NCBI GenBank assembly: GCA_013152415.1 | Contig: JAADGI010000020.1 | Coordinates: 1-58,128 of the forward strand | DNA length: 58,128 nucleotides | From: Gammaproteobacteria bacterium | GTDB lineage: Bacteria > Pseudomonadota > Gammaproteobacteria > HyVt-429 | Direction: 5' to 3' | Part shown: piece after piece, positions 1 to 8,912 of the stretch | How positions within the stretch are numbered: position 1 is the first letter of the stretch | Layout: each line of letters starts with the position of its first letter | The notes under the pieces: model-generated | Databases searched by the model: none | What the model was told of the DNA's origin: nothing | What the model saw: only the letters and a program-made list of their open reading frames with translations | Translations under genes and position numbers: made by a program

Positions 1-230
1 TCGTTACCGCCGTTGTCGTTACCGCCGTTGTCGTTACCGCCGTTGTCGTTACCGCCGTTGTCGTTACTGTCGTTATCGTTACCGCCGTTGTCGTTACCGC
101 CGTTGTCGTTACCGCCGTTATCGTTACCGCCGTTGTCGTTACCGCCGTTATCGTTACCGCCGTTGTCGTTACTGTCGTTGTCGTTACCGCCGTTATCGTT
201 ACCGCCGTTATCGTTACCGCCGTTATCGTT
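1..230 (-). repeat. 15-bp coding tandem repeat (Asn-Gly-Gly-Asn-Asp)
   Basis: Fifteen units of TCGTTACCGCCGTTG (plus-strand sense) occupy 1-225, with a partial unit to 230, and the array continues past the edge. Two units (61-75 and 166-180) carry CTGTCG in place of CCGCCG. Some units end in A instead of G, a silent AAC/GAC versus GAT change. On the minus strand in the frame of the prepilin gene, each unit encodes NGGND and the two variants encode NDSND. Unit length is a multiple of three, so gain or loss of units keeps the frame. The plus-strand open frame of LSLPP repeats is the shadow. Confidence 0.95.
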
Positions 231-752
231 CGAAGCTATTGCCTCCGGCACCAATGCCTGCAGCAGCCGTATTACCCACGGAATTTCTGTGTGGCTTTTT
301 CCAGTAACAGGGCTTAGGCCGTTACAATCTGAACAGTAAGATGTGAATAATCCTGTGGGCTGGAATTGGATATCTGTCTTATCCAGGGTCAGGGTGATGC
401 CCCCCGGAAGCTCTTGTTGAACAAGCAAAACCTTATCGTCGGCATCAACCTCACACGCGGCCTCACTGTCTGTGAAAACAATCCAACCTTGATTCCAAGG
501 GGTATCGGTACAGTTTGTGCTGTTATTGCTGGCGCAAATACACACTGGTGAGCCCCGGGATATCGCCTTGGTTCGTGCGTAGGATAATGAGCCCACAAGC
601 AAATTGGCGTTGGAAGTCAGTCGGGTGTTTTGTACCAGTTCACTGAAACTGGGTGCCATCATAGTGGCCAGGATAGCTATAATTACCAGCGTTATAGAAA
701 GCTCGATGAGAGTAAACGCCGTTTGTTTCTTCAAGTTTTGATGGTTACCCAT
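1..752 (-). CDS. GspH/FimT-type prepilin with repeat C-terminus (partial)
   Basis: The minus strand reads open from an ATG at 752, preceded by GGGGA seven bases upstream, through the left window edge; about 250 residues are visible. Residues 1-12 form a short basic leader followed by FTLIEL, with Phe at +1 and Glu at +5 (residue 17), the class III prepilin signal; Ala replaces the usual Gly before the cut. A hydrophobic helix follows, then the GspH/FimT core: RLTSNAN, a SYARTKAISRG stretch, CICAS near residue 71 and GWIVFTD near residue 90. Members act as minor pseudopilins in type II secretion or type IV pilus assembly. From residue 175 the protein becomes an Asn-Gly-Gly-Asn-Asp repeat that runs off the window, which is not usual for the family. 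The true length and C-terminus are unknown. Orientation and family are clear; role as FimT or GspH is not. Confidence 0.85.
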   Translation of the reverse strand, partial: MGNHQNLKKQTAFTLIELSITLVIIAILATMMAPSFSELVQNTRLTSNANLLVGSLSYARTKAISRGSPVCICASNNSTNCTDTPWNQGWIVFTDSEAACEVDADDKVLLVQQELPGGITLTLDKTDIQFQPTGLFTSYCSDCNGLSPVTGKSHTEIPWVIRLLQALVPEAIASNDNGGNDNGGNDNGGNDNDSNDNGGNDNGGNDNGGNDNGGNDNGGNDNGGNDNDSNDNGGNDNGGNDNGGNDNGGN

Positions 753-1245
753 TGGCTATTCCCCATTTTGCAAGCAGTCGAGAAATGTTTAATAAAGCTG
801 CTTTTGATGCAGTGCTGCCACTGTCGTTGGTGTGGTTTGCGTAACTCACTGGTGATGGAGGCTAAGTCACCCACCCACACCAATCCATAACAAAAAACTC
901 TACACCCTTCTATGTCGGCAGAAATACATCTAAACTTTAGCGATACAGCAAAAAAAACAACGAACAGGACACATAATATTTGGCCGCAGACAAGGTGCAG
1001 GGATCACGGCGCACCGGGAGCGTTATGGAATATCTAGTAGATTCAAGTATTAACAGGGGGGCACCTCCGTGTGTGGTGTCTGATATATCCCGTGGCCAGA
1101 AGACCACTCCTGTGATCAGTCTACTCCAGACTTCTCTGGTCCACAAGGGGCACCAAGGTCTACGTATCCTTCGTCTCTTCGGTGTTGGGAAGGAAAAAAT
1201 AAAATTAGGCTTTGTCTTCTCCGTAACTCCCTTACAGCGAAGAAT
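753..1245. other. Intergenic region without recognised gene
   Basis: The stretch of 493 bases lies between the prepilin start and the kdsB stop, both on the minus strand. Short open frames here (for example 937-1146 minus and 980-1285 plus) have no recognisable motifs and one runs into kdsB. It should hold the prepilin promoter and any kdsB terminator, but I could not identify a clear promoter, hairpin with a T-run, or RNA gene. Confidence 0.6.
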
Positions 1246-2013
1246 TCATAGGCTTTTTTTTGCCAATTTCGTTTCAAAAATCTGAATCACTTTCTCCAGA
1301 TCTTCCGCTGTGTCGACCCCTGGGCCTGGTTTTCGGTTGGCGACACAAACAGCGATTTTTCTTCCGTGCCATAATACTCGAAGCTGTTCCAGGCTTTCAA
1401 TCTGCTCTACCTGGCACGGTTCCCAGGCCGACATCTGCAAGACGAATTTGGCACGATAGGCGTATAGACCAATATGGTGATAGGTCTGTTGTGGGAGTTG
1501 GGTGGCACCATTGTGCTCCCTGTCCCAGGGTATGGGGGCACGACTGAAATACATCGCCATCCCGGATTCATCCAGCACCACCTTGACGATATTGGGGTTA
1601 TGCAGTGTCTCGGAATCTTTAATGGAATGGCACGCGGTAGCCATTGCCGCCAATGGATTGTTCTCCAAGCTCGTTACGACTTGCTGAATTATCGCACTGG
1701 GCATCAGGGGTTCATCCCCTTGCAGGTTGACAATAATTTTATCATCGTCAATGCCGAGATGTTCAATAACTTCGGCGATGCGGTCGGTGCCGGAGGGATG
1801 TTTCTCTGAGGTCTGACAGGCTTCACCACCAAATTTTGTTACAGCATCGGCAATACGCCGGTCATCGGTGGCCACTATGACGCGTTCTGCACCTGCTGCG
1901 AGGGCACAGTTGTGCACCCGCTGTATCATGGCCTGGCCACAGATATCGACAAGCGCTTTGCCCGCCAGACGCGTAGAACCATAACGGGCGGGGATGACGA
2001 CTATAAATGCCAC
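1246..2013 (-). CDS. kdsB: 3-deoxy-manno-octulosonate cytidylyltransferase
   Basis: KdsB activates Kdo by forming CMP-Kdo from CTP, the donor used for the inner core of lipopolysaccharide, in the cytoplasm. The 255-residue product has the usual length. The N-terminus FIVVIPARYGSTRLAGK is the nucleotide-binding motif of the family, followed by ATDDRR near residue 50 and VNLQGDEPLMP near residue 95. The ATG lies three bases after the stop of the Trm112-like gene, and lpxK is directly upstream, so it is the last gene of a lipid A/Kdo operon that begins near comEC. Family assignment is firm. Confidence 0.97.
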   Translation of the reverse strand: MAFIVVIPARYGSTRLAGKALVDICGQAMIQRVHNCALAAGAERVIVATDDRRIADAVTKFGGEACQTSEKHPSGTDRIAEVIEHLGIDDDKIIVNLQGDEPLMPSAIIQQVVTSLENNPLAAMATACHSIKDSETLHNPNIVKVVLDESGMAMYFSRAPIPWDREHNGATQLPQQTYHHIGLYAYRAKFVLQMSAWEPCQVEQIESLEQLRVLWHGRKIAVCVANRKPGPGVDTAEDLEKVIQIFETKLAKKSL

Positions 2014-2016
2014 GGT

Positions 2017-2187
2017 CTATATGGAGTCCAGTTTACGGGCCTCATCTTCCAACATCACCGGGATATCATCTCTTATCGGGTAGGCCAATTTGTCGGGCTT
2101 ACATATCAGTTCGGATTGTTGTTTGTCGTAGACCAGTGGACCCTTGCAAATGGGGCACACCAGTATCTCAAGTAGCTTTTTGTCCAT
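2017..2187 (-). CDS. Trm112/YcaR-family small zinc-ribbon-like protein
   Basis: A 56-residue protein starting [12 protein letters not shown], with CPICKGPL near residue 10, [20 protein letters not shown] in the middle and EARKLDSI at the end. This is the Trm112p-like (UPF0434, E. coli YcaR) family, which is regularly found between lpxK and kdsB. Its ATG overlaps the lpxK 3' end by 20 bases and its stop is three bases before the kdsB ATG, showing translational coupling. The first CxxC is present, with one further cysteine at LIC. Bacterial members have no settled function; eukaryotic Trm112 activates methyltransferases. Confidence 0.92.
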   Translation of the reverse strand: MDKKLLEILVCPICKGPLVYDKQQSELICKPDKLAYPIRDDIPVMLEDEARKLDSI

Positions 2188-3187
2188 TAATGTCGTCCTG
2201 TAGTCGATGTCTGAGTAATTCTATTAACGCTGGATCGGGTTCTGCTTCAACGGGTACATACCAATGATGTGGCCCTGCCCATTTTTCACACTTAACCGCA
2301 TCCTTTTCGGTCATCAATACGGGATGATCATCTCCGAAATTGATGTCCACGGCGCGGTATGCAAAGTGATCATCGAAGGGGTGCTCAATAATCCGGATGC
2401 CTTGTTGTTCCAACATATCAAAAAAATGCCTTGGGTTGCCGATACCGGCTATGGCATGTACGGTTTGGCCTTGAAAACTGTTTAAAGGTCGGCGCTGTAT
2501 ATCTGAACTCAACTGTATGGCCTCTGTGGCCCTAAGATTCATTCCAATTTCATTTTCTCTTGGTGGCCCATTACAGACATGGATGTCCACGAGCTTTGCA
2601 CGTCGCCTGGGTTCACGCAAGGGTCCTGCAGGCAGGCAACGGCCGTTACCGTGGCGTCTATCACCATCGAGCATTTCAATTTCTATATCGCGATGCAGAC
2701 TATAGTGCTGTAAACCGTCGTCGGCAATAATGACATTACATTGTTGGGTCGAGATTAAAAATCTCGCGGCAGCATGGCGATCTTTTCCGACAGCTACGGG
2801 ACAATGGGATCGTCGTGCCAATAACACCGGTTCATCACCCACCTCTCTTGGGCTATGTCCTGGCTTAACCTGTATCGGACCTTTGGAGACGCGGCCTCCA
2901 TAACCGCGACTGATTATGCCGGGTCGAAGCCCTTGGGCACTCAGGTGTTGTGCCAACCAAGCTACCAAGGGTGTTTTACCCGAGCCGCCCACCGTAATGT
3001 TGCCGACGATAATCACCGGTACCGCTACCCGCCTTACTCTAAAGATACCGATTTGATAACACCAGCGGCGCACACTGGCGATCCCGCAGTAAAATAAACC
3101 CAAGGGCACCAAAGGCCAACTGGCTGGTGTGGGGTGCCACCATTGCCGTTGCAGCCAGCTACTGAAAGTCAATTTACGGCTCTTCAA
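2168..3187 (-). CDS. lpxK: Tetraacyldisaccharide 4'-kinase
   Basis: LpxK phosphorylates the 4' position of the lipid A disaccharide, the sixth step of the Raetz pathway, at the inner face of the inner membrane. The 339-residue product has a membrane-associated N-terminus ([15 protein letters not shown]) and a Walker A loop [12 protein letters not shown] at residues 62-73, then [15 protein letters not shown], characteristic of LpxK. The 3' end overlaps the Trm112-like start. Upstream msbA, the lipid A flippase, is on the same strand but separated by about 400 bases of repeats, so lpxK may have its own promoter. Confidence 0.97.
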   Translation of the reverse strand: MKSRKLTFSSWLQRQWWHPTPASWPLVPLGLFYCGIASVRRWCYQIGIFRVRRVAVPVIIVGNITVGGSGKTPLVAWLAQHLSAQGLRPGIISRGYGGRVSKGPIQVKPGHSPREVGDEPVLLARRSHCPVAVGKDRHAAARFLISTQQCNVIIADDGLQHYSLHRDIEIEMLDGDRRHGNGRCLPAGPLREPRRRAKLVDIHVCNGPPRENEIGMNLRATEAIQLSSDIQRRPLNSFQGQTVHAIAGIGNPRHFFDMLEQQGIRIIEHPFDDHFAYRAVDINFGDDHPVLMTEKDAVKCEKWAGPHHWYVPVEAEPDPALIELLRHRLQDDINGQKAT

Positions 3188-3210
3188 AAGAATTTGTGGG
3201 TCGTTTGACT

Positions 3211-3374
3211 AATGGGCACTTTTTATTAATCCCCTCTCCCTCCGAGAGTCCCCGAAACAGAGCATAAAAGGGCTAGGGTGAGCAAACAAAGTTAATACAC
3301 TGATTTTATTACCCCCTCATCCTAACCTTCTCCCGGAGGGAGAAGGTGTTATCGATTAATAGAAGTGCCCCAAT
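3211..3374. repeat. MITE-like element with about 21-bp terminal inverted repeats
   Basis: AATGGGCACTTTTTATTAAT at 3211-3230 is matched in inverted orientation by the segment at 3355-3374 (reads ATTGGGGCACTTCTATTAAT on the minus strand), with one indel and few mismatches. Inside are CCCTCTCCCTCCGAGAG-like sequence and the perfect stem CCTTCTCCC-GGA-GGGAGAAGG at 3326-3346. There is no open frame, so it is non-autonomous at most. The inner CTCTCCC/GGGAGAG type of sequence is a common intergenic repeat in gammaproteobacteria. A target duplication was not identified. Confidence 0.6.
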
Positions 3375-3382
3375 GATAAGTT

Positions 3383-3501
3383 CTCGCAAAGGCGCCAAGC
3401 CCGCAAAGAATAATTAGATTTATACAACAAGCTAATACCGTTTTTTATCAGAGCTTCACTTGACCGCCTTTCCCTTTGCGTACTTAGCGCCTTGGCGAGA
3501 G
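3383..3501. repeat. Dispersed palindromic repeat, copy 1
   Basis: CTCGCAAAGGCGCCAAG followed by cCCGCAAAGAA (3383-3410) is inverted at 3472-3501, which reads CTTTGCG, then CTTAGCGCC, then TTGGCGAGAG. The arms are imperfect and separated by about 60 bases. The same motif family occurs at 12450-12510, 14093-14150 and around 48950-49052. Confidence 0.75.
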
Positions 3502-3594
3502 CGTCCGCCCTCAAATCATACACTTGCTTGTTTGTCTGCGTCGAGCTTTAGCTGCAAATCTTCTCAAAGATCTCTTTAAGGAGCTACAAAATAC

Positions 3595-5358
3595 CTATGC
3601 ATCTTCATCCACCGCCAATTGCGCGCGATAGAGCTTTGTGTATTCTCCTTGTTGGTCCAATAATTCACTATGTGTTCCACGCTCAACAACCCGGCCCTGT
3701 TTGAGCACAACGATACAATCGGCGTGTTCAATTGTGGAAAGCCGATGGGCAATAATGAGTGTGCTGCGATTCTTGATCAAAGTGTCGATGGCCTGTTTGA
3801 CCTGATGCTCGGACGCGGTATCCAGTGATGATGTGGCCTCATCCAGAATGAGTATTGGGGCATCCTTATAGAGGGCACGGGCAATAGCAATGCGTTGTCG
3901 TTGGCCCCCGGATAATCGGGTACCATGTTCACCTATAACCGTCTCCAGGCCATCAGGCAGTCGATCGGTAAATTCGGTGACGAGAGAGGCCGTAACTGCA
4001 CTTTGTAAGCGTTTTTCATCAATTTTCCCGTCTGCACCGTAGGCAATATTACGACGGATACTGGCGTCGAATAAAACCGTTTCCTGGGGGACTACGGCTA
4101 TATTGTTCCTCAGTTCCTGTAGCGACAGGGTATTGATGTCCATGCCATCGACCGTGATGCTGCCACTCTCCGCGTTATAGAATCGTGCCAATAGTGCGGC
4201 AATACTGGATTTGCCGCTACCGGAAGGCCCCACCAAGGCCACATTTTGTCCGGGCCTAATGCTGAAGCTGATTTTACTCAGCACCTTGTTGTGGGTTTCA
4301 TCATAGCGAAAACTGACATCGTTAAATTCCACATAGCCTTTTGAGCGTCCCAACAGCTGTGTGCCTGTATCGGGCTCACGGGCCTCATCGATCATGGCGA
4401 AGGTGCTTCGGGCCGCAGCCAGTCCTGCCTGCAGGGGTTCATTGATCTTGGTCAAGCGGCGTGCTGGCCCCATGAGCATTAACATGGCTATAACATAGGA
4501 CACAAAGGCAGCGACATCCATCAAGCCTTCAAGGGCCAATTTTGCCGCCAGATAAATAATCCAGGCAAAGGCCAACGAGGCCACAAATTCAATAACCGGC
4601 AGGCTCGCTGCGGCTACTGTGGCCTTTTTCATAGCCTGTTGACGATTCTGATTATTAGCGGCGTTAAAATTATCTCGTTCATATTGCTGGCCACCAAAGG
4701 CCTTGACGATAATTTGAGCCTCAATCGCTTCTTTAACGACGTGGGTAATACGCCCCACTGAGAGTTGGATGTTCTCGCTGGCGATACGAAATCGTTTGCT
4801 GATGATGCGGACAAACCAACCCAGGATCGGGGCCACTACAAGAAAGGTGATGGTCAATTGCCAACTTTGATAAAACAAAAATCCTAACAAACCTATTACC
4901 GAGGCACTGTCCTTGATGAGTGTCGTCACAGCCGAAGTTGTCGCGGCATCCACTTGTTCTGCATCATAGATTAACTTTGATACCAGCAAGGCCGATCCAT
5001 GCCTGTCGTAAAATCCGGTGGGCAGGTAGGTCAGGGTATCAAACATATCACGACGAAGATCAAAGATGACCCGCCGGCCCACCCAGCGCATGGCGTAGGT
5101 CCCGAAAAATCCACCCACACCGCGCATTAAAAACAAGCCGATCACCAGCCAGGGGATGAGCTCTATAAATTCTGGATTCTTGTTGACGAAGCCTTCGCCG
5201 GTAATTTGCTCCATCAATTTGGCGAACATCGGTTCGGTTGCGGCCACAATAATCATGCCTACCACCGCGACCAAAAAAATGCCCTTATAGGGCACGATAT
5301 AACCTAACAGGCGACGGTAAAGTTTAGTGCCGCTGGCTGTATTGGTCGCTGTACTCAT
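3595..5358 (-). CDS. msbA: Lipid A export ABC transporter (permease-ATPase)
   Basis: MsbA flips the lipid A core across the inner membrane using ATP and works as a homodimer. The 587-residue half-transporter has six membrane helices in residues 1-310 and a nucleotide-binding domain from about 340: Walker A GPSGSGKSS, Q-loop VPQETVLFD, signature LSGGQRQR, Walker B ILILDEATSSLD and the H-loop IAHRLST. The start overlaps the exbD stop by four bases (ATGA), so it is translated with exbD and exbB. The exbBD-msbA arrangement is common in gammaproteobacteria. A generic multidrug exporter is the alternative, but the setting with lpxK and kdsB favours MsbA. Confidence 0.93.
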   Translation of the reverse strand: MSTATNTASGTKLYRRLLGYIVPYKGIFLVAVVGMIIVAATEPMFAKLMEQITGEGFVNKNPEFIELIPWLVIGLFLMRGVGGFFGTYAMRWVGRRVIFDLRRDMFDTLTYLPTGFYDRHGSALLVSKLIYDAEQVDAATTSAVTTLIKDSASVIGLLGFLFYQSWQLTITFLVVAPILGWFVRIISKRFRIASENIQLSVGRITHVVKEAIEAQIIVKAFGGQQYERDNFNAANNQNRQQAMKKATVAAASLPVIEFVASLAFAWIIYLAAKLALEGLMDVAAFVSYVIAMLMLMGPARRLTKINEPLQAGLAAARSTFAMIDEAREPDTGTQLLGRSKGYVEFNDVSFRYDETHNKVLSKISFSIRPGQNVALVGPSGSGKSSIAALLARFYNAESGSITVDGMDINTLSLQELRNNIAVVPQETVLFDASIRRNIAYGADGKIDEKRLQSAVTASLVTEFTDRLPDGLETVIGEHGTRLSGGQRQRIAIARALYKDAPILILDEATSSLDTASEHQVKQAIDTLIKNRSTLIIAHRLSTIEHADCIVVLKQGRVVERGTHSELLDQQGEYTKLYRAQLAVDEDA

Positions 5359-5804
5359 GGATCTCCAGTTTCTCGGGACTGCTGGGTAGCAAATGTAATA
5401 TGGGTATGACCCTGACGGCGGGAGGCATCCATGGCGCGAATGACCGCTTCATGGGGAGTCTTGCGGTCCGCACGGATCACAACTACACGATCTGATTTAC
5501 CTTGACTGGCATCTTTGATGGCCAGTCGTAGATTTTTGGGAGAACCCCCCAACAGCTGCTTAGCCTTTTTGTCACCCGGGCCACGGATGGAGTAAAGACC
5601 GGCACTGCTGATCTGAATTTCAATAACCTCTTTGTCGGTTTGTTCCTTGCTTTTTGTGGAGGCCTCGGGGAGTTTGATGCGTAACTGGGATTCCTTGGAA
5701 AAGGTGGTGGTGACCATAAAAAAGATCAGCAACAAAAACACCACATCGATGAGTGGTGTCAGGTTGATCTGCAACTCTTCTGCATTGTCATCTTTGAACT
5801 TCAT
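5355..5804 (-). CDS. exbD: ExbD/TolR-family biopolymer transport protein
   Basis: ExbD couples the proton motive force to energise outer-membrane processes together with ExbB. The 149-residue product has a short cytoplasmic N-terminus, one membrane helix (INLTPLIDVVFLLLIFFMVT, residues 14-33) with the conserved Asp in PLIDVVF, and a periplasmic domain ending RRQGHTHITFATQQ. It lies nine bases after exbB and overlaps msbA. Which TonB or transport system it powers cannot be told, since no tonB is in the window. Confidence 0.93.
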   Translation of the reverse strand: MKFKDDNAEELQINLTPLIDVVFLLLIFFMVTTTFSKESQLRIKLPEASTKSKEQTDKEVIEIQISSAGLYSIRGPGDKKAKQLLGGSPKNLRLAIKDASQGKSDRVVVIRADRKTPHEAVIRAMDASRRQGHTHITFATQQSRETGDP

Positions 5805-5813
5805 GCCACTAGC

Positions 5814-6449
5814 TCACCCTGCTTGATTCTTGGGCGATGTTATTTCCTCTATCCCGTGAATAAATTCCACCAAATGGATTGCAGATTGTTCCATACTGAC
5901 AGTGAGTTCATTCACCCGCCCACTAAAATAGCGGTGAAACATGAGGCTGGGTATACCGACCGACAGCCCCGCCGCAGTAGTGATGAGTGCCTGGGAGATA
6001 CCGTCAGACAGGGCGGCAGGATCACCGACACCCACGGTACTGATGACCGCAAAGACCTTAATCATACCAATGACCGTGCCTAATAGACCGATCAAAGGGG
6101 AAATCGCGGCAATCGTGCCCAATGAATTGAGATAACGTTGTAACTCATGAATCACCACACGCCCGGATTCCTGTATGGCATCCTTCATGACTTCCCGGTC
6201 TCGGCCTAGATTCAGTAAGGCCACCGCCAGAATCCGTCCCAAAGGTGAGTTTTTATTCACCAGAGCAATCCTTTCCTGACTTAATTCCTTACGTTCTACA
6301 AGTTGCTGCACCTGGCCCAATAGATAGTCGGGGGCAATGCGGCTGCGCCGCAAAAACCAGAGCCTTTCCAAAACAATTGTGACACTAAATACCGAACACA
6401 GAAGGATCGGCACCATCAGCCACCCACCCGATTTAACTAGTTCAAACAC
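5814..6449 (-). CDS. exbB: ExbB/TolQ/MotA-family proton channel protein
   Basis: ExbB forms the pentameric proton channel around ExbD. I choose the GTG at 6449 (VFELVKSGGWLMVPILL) because AGGA lies about 11 bases upstream and it gives 211 residues, the family size; a longer open frame up to 6626 would add 59 residues of unrelated sequence overlapping comEC. The protein has three membrane helices: near residues 8-28, and two after residue 100 (IAAISPLIGLLGTVIGMIKVF and ALITTAAGLSVGIPSLM), with the conserved Thr-Ala-Ala-Gly motif. First gene of exbB-exbD-msbA. Confidence 0.92.
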   Translation of the reverse strand: MFELVKSGGWLMVPILLCSVFSVTIVLERLWFLRRSRIAPDYLLGQVQQLVERKELSQERIALVNKNSPLGRILAVALLNLGRDREVMKDAIQESGRVVIHELQRYLNSLGTIAAISPLIGLLGTVIGMIKVFAVISTVGVGDPAALSDGISQALITTAAGLSVGIPSLMFHRYFSGRVNELTVSMEQSAIHLVEFIHGIEEITSPKNQAG

Positions 6450-6540
6450 CTTTGTATTTTTCCTAAAATTTGAGTTCGACGGAGGGAGCGCTACTTTAAC
6501 AGGACCGCCACCCAACCGCCAGAAGTCTGCCCTCAGGCCA

Positions 6541-8847
6541 CTAGTCGAACCAATATCGTTTGTGGGTCTGGCGGTAGGCCATGACCTTGGGGCGACAACC
6601 GGGCCATGCCACCTCGATGGCGCCATGTTTGGCAGATGTCAGTACACCGAAACCCCGTCGCGTATAACGCGTAAGGACGTGGGGGTGGGGATGCCCGTAG
6701 CGGCTTCGATAGCCTGATGGGATGAGTACCCATTGTGGTTTGACCGCCTCTAAAAAGGAGGCTGTCGATGAACTACGACTACCATGGTGGGGTGCCACCA
6801 ATACATCGCTGGCCAGACTTTTACCGTATGAATTGACCAGGTGCTGTTCTGTCAGGGCCTCAATATCCCCCGTTAACAGGATTGACCCGCACCGTCCCTC
6901 AATACGCAATACACAGGATGCATTGTTGTGCCCACGTTGCCGGAGCGGCGCAGAGGGGGCCAAGACGCTAAACTTCACCCCATCCCAGGTCCACGCCTGC
7001 CCACTATGGCAATATTTCGCCCTGGTTTTATTTATGGCCCATAATTTATGGGGCACACTGCTGAGTACGGATGCCATAGGAAAGGCCCCCAAAACTGAGG
7101 CTGTGCCGCCGATGTGGTCATTGTCACCGTGGCTGATCATCAGCTTATCGATCCGGCTTATACCACGCTGATAAAGGTAGGGAATGACCACCGCTTTGCC
7201 GGTATCAAATTGATCGCTGTAGCGGGGTCCGGTGTCATAGACCAAGACATGGCTCGTGGTTTCGATCACGGTTGCAAGACCTTGGCCGACGTCCAGCAGC
7301 GTCAAACGTGCGAATCCTGGTAATGGCCTTCCCTGCTCGACCAGAAACAGCGGCAACAGCCAGAACACCCCCAACAAACGCCCAGGCATGCCCTTTAGGG
7401 TCATGATGATGACGATCCCGAAACTCGCGCAGACCACTGACCATAATGGTAGTTGGGGTGTTTGCCACTGGCTCCATGACCACGACCCCAAATACTCCAG
7501 CAGCCACCACAGTTTTGCCAACATCCACGCCGCAGCATTCAACAGTGCAGCGGATACGGAACCGGGGCTGAGCAGTTCCAGCACCCCGCCACTCAAGGCC
7601 AGGGGTGTGACAATGAAACCCACTATCGGGATGGCAATGAGGTTGGCCGCCGGGCCCACTACCGAAACTTTTTGAAATAGCAGCAGCAACAGGGGCAACA
7701 ATCCCAATGAGATACCCCACTGAATTCTGAGGACTTCAAAAAACCGATTGCGTTTCGGCCCACGCCGGCCGCTGATAAGTAATGCGATGATTCCCACAGC
7801 GCCAAAGGATAACCAAAAACCTGCCGACCACACCGACAGCGGATCGGCGATAAGCACGGCCAATAGTGCCACCCCAAACCAGTGGCCGGTGGCTATGCGC
7901 CGCCGCCAAAGTAGCCCACTGAGGACAATGGCCAACATGATAAGGGCGCGTTGAGTAGGTAATGCAAAACCCGCGATAGCGGCATACAGGGCCGCAGCAA
8001 TAAAAGAGCACAGCCCGGCAAACTGGGGAGCCGGCAGACGCAGCAAGCCAAAACCCAAAATAGACCACACCCATCGACTGAGAAAAAAAACCGCACCCGC
8101 CACCAGCCCGATATGTAGCCCGGAAATGGCCAATAGATGGCTCACTCCGGTACGAATGCTGAGGTCCCATTGGGCAGAAGAAATGCCTCCTCGATAACCG
8201 CTTACCAATGCTGTGATCAATCCGGCGGTGTTGTTGTTTCGCAAGCGGGATTCAATGCGTTGTATCAACTGCCATCGTATCCTGGACAGATCCCAGACCC
8301 CGGCAATTTGAATGCGCCGGTTCGCCGAATTCTTGCGCACATAACCCGCTGCGCCTATTCGGTTGCTAAACAACCAGCCTTGGTAATCGAACCCCCCCGG
8401 ATTGTAAAAGCCGTGGGGGCGTTTCAGCCTGACTAATAATCGCCAAACCTCACCCGGTTGAGGCTTAAGGTCTACTCCATACAGGTTCAGGCGGATTCTC
8501 TGCGGGGGACTGTATTCACCTTGTTCGTTAAACAGCCTGGAGGTTTGGATATCGAAGCGCTGGGATTGTTTACGGTAGCGTGGAATCGACACCATTCTAC
8601 CTTCGACCCAAAGATCTTGCCCTTCCAGTTTGGGATCAAGCTGTTGGTTGAGCACTCCAGTGGCGACATAACAGGCCCAGGCAGCGCCCAAGGCTGCAAC
8701 CAACAGCACATGAACCCCCAGCGGCCACCATCGCCTCAGAAAGGCGAAGGGCAGGACTGTCATGAACCACCACCAGTGTGGCAGCTCGGGAAGGAGCTGT
8801 ACGCCTAGAGTACCGGACAGAAAAGCCAATCCATGGGTGAGTATCAT
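6541..8847 (-). CDS. comEC: ComEC/Rec2-family DNA internalisation channel
   Basis: ComEC forms the inner-membrane channel that passes single-stranded DNA during natural transformation. The 768-residue product has N-terminal helices, an OB-like DUF4131 region, the competence core (HLLAISGLHIGLVAGAVFF near residue 235, ALPTQRALIMLAIV near 300) and a C-terminal metallo-beta-lactamase-like domain with SHGDNDHIGG near residue 575 and APHHGSRSS near 690. It starts at ATG 8847 behind AGGAGG and faces DUF2062 with 65 bases between. All domains are complete. With the prepilin at the left edge it suggests possible natural competence, but no other competence gene is seen. Confidence 0.95.
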   Translation of the reverse strand: MILTHGLAFLSGTLGVQLLPELPHWWWFMTVLPFAFLRRWWPLGVHVLLVAALGAAWACYVATGVLNQQLDPKLEGQDLWVEGRMVSIPRYRKQSQRFDIQTSRLFNEQGEYSPPQRIRLNLYGVDLKPQPGEVWRLLVRLKRPHGFYNPGGFDYQGWLFSNRIGAAGYVRKNSANRRIQIAGVWDLSRIRWQLIQRIESRLRNNNTAGLITALVSGYRGGISSAQWDLSIRTGVSHLLAISGLHIGLVAGAVFFLSRWVWSILGFGLLRLPAPQFAGLCSFIAAALYAAIAGFALPTQRALIMLAIVLSGLLWRRRIATGHWFGVALLAVLIADPLSVWSAGFWLSFGAVGIIALLISGRRGPKRNRFFEVLRIQWGISLGLLPLLLLLFQKVSVVGPAANLIAIPIVGFIVTPLALSGGVLELLSPGSVSAALLNAAAWMLAKLWWLLEYLGSWSWSQWQTPQLPLWSVVCASFGIVIIMTLKGMPGRLLGVFWLLPLFLVEQGRPLPGFARLTLLDVGQGLATVIETTSHVLVYDTGPRYSDQFDTGKAVVIPYLYQRGISRIDKLMISHGDNDHIGGTASVLGAFPMASVLSSVPHKLWAINKTRAKYCHSGQAWTWDGVKFSVLAPSAPLRQRGHNNASCVLRIEGRCGSILLTGDIEALTEQHLVNSYGKSLASDVLVAPHHGSRSSSTASFLEAVKPQWVLIPSGYRSRYGHPHPHVLTRYTRRGFGVLTSAKHGAIEVAWPGCRPKVMAYRQTHKRYWFD

Positions 8848-8912
8848 TTGCCTCCTGCAAAAAACACGATGTCCTTATTGTCTCTGGATTACATGGTAAT
8901 ATAGCGTAAGTC

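Larger units (their letters stand above)
3188..3594. other. Repeat-filled gap between msbA and lpxK
   Basis: No gene is visible in these 407 bases. Most of it is taken up by two repeats: a MITE-like element at 3211-3374 and an inverted repeat of a dispersed family at 3383-3501. It separates msbA from lpxK, which are usually adjacent, so the operon has probably been split by insertion of these elements. Confidence 0.7.

Noticed and set aside
13..339. Plus-strand LSLPP-repeat open frame
   Set aside because: It is the reverse of the prepilin repeat; the minus strand has a ribosome site, signal and family motifs, and no known fold has LSLPP repeats here.
980..1285. Plus-strand frame of 101 codons
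   Set aside because: No motif and it runs into kdsB on the other strand.
5814..6626. Long version of ExbB starting at 6626
   Set aside because: The additional N-terminus overlaps comEC and has no family resemblance; the GTG at 6449 has a ribosome site and the usual length.
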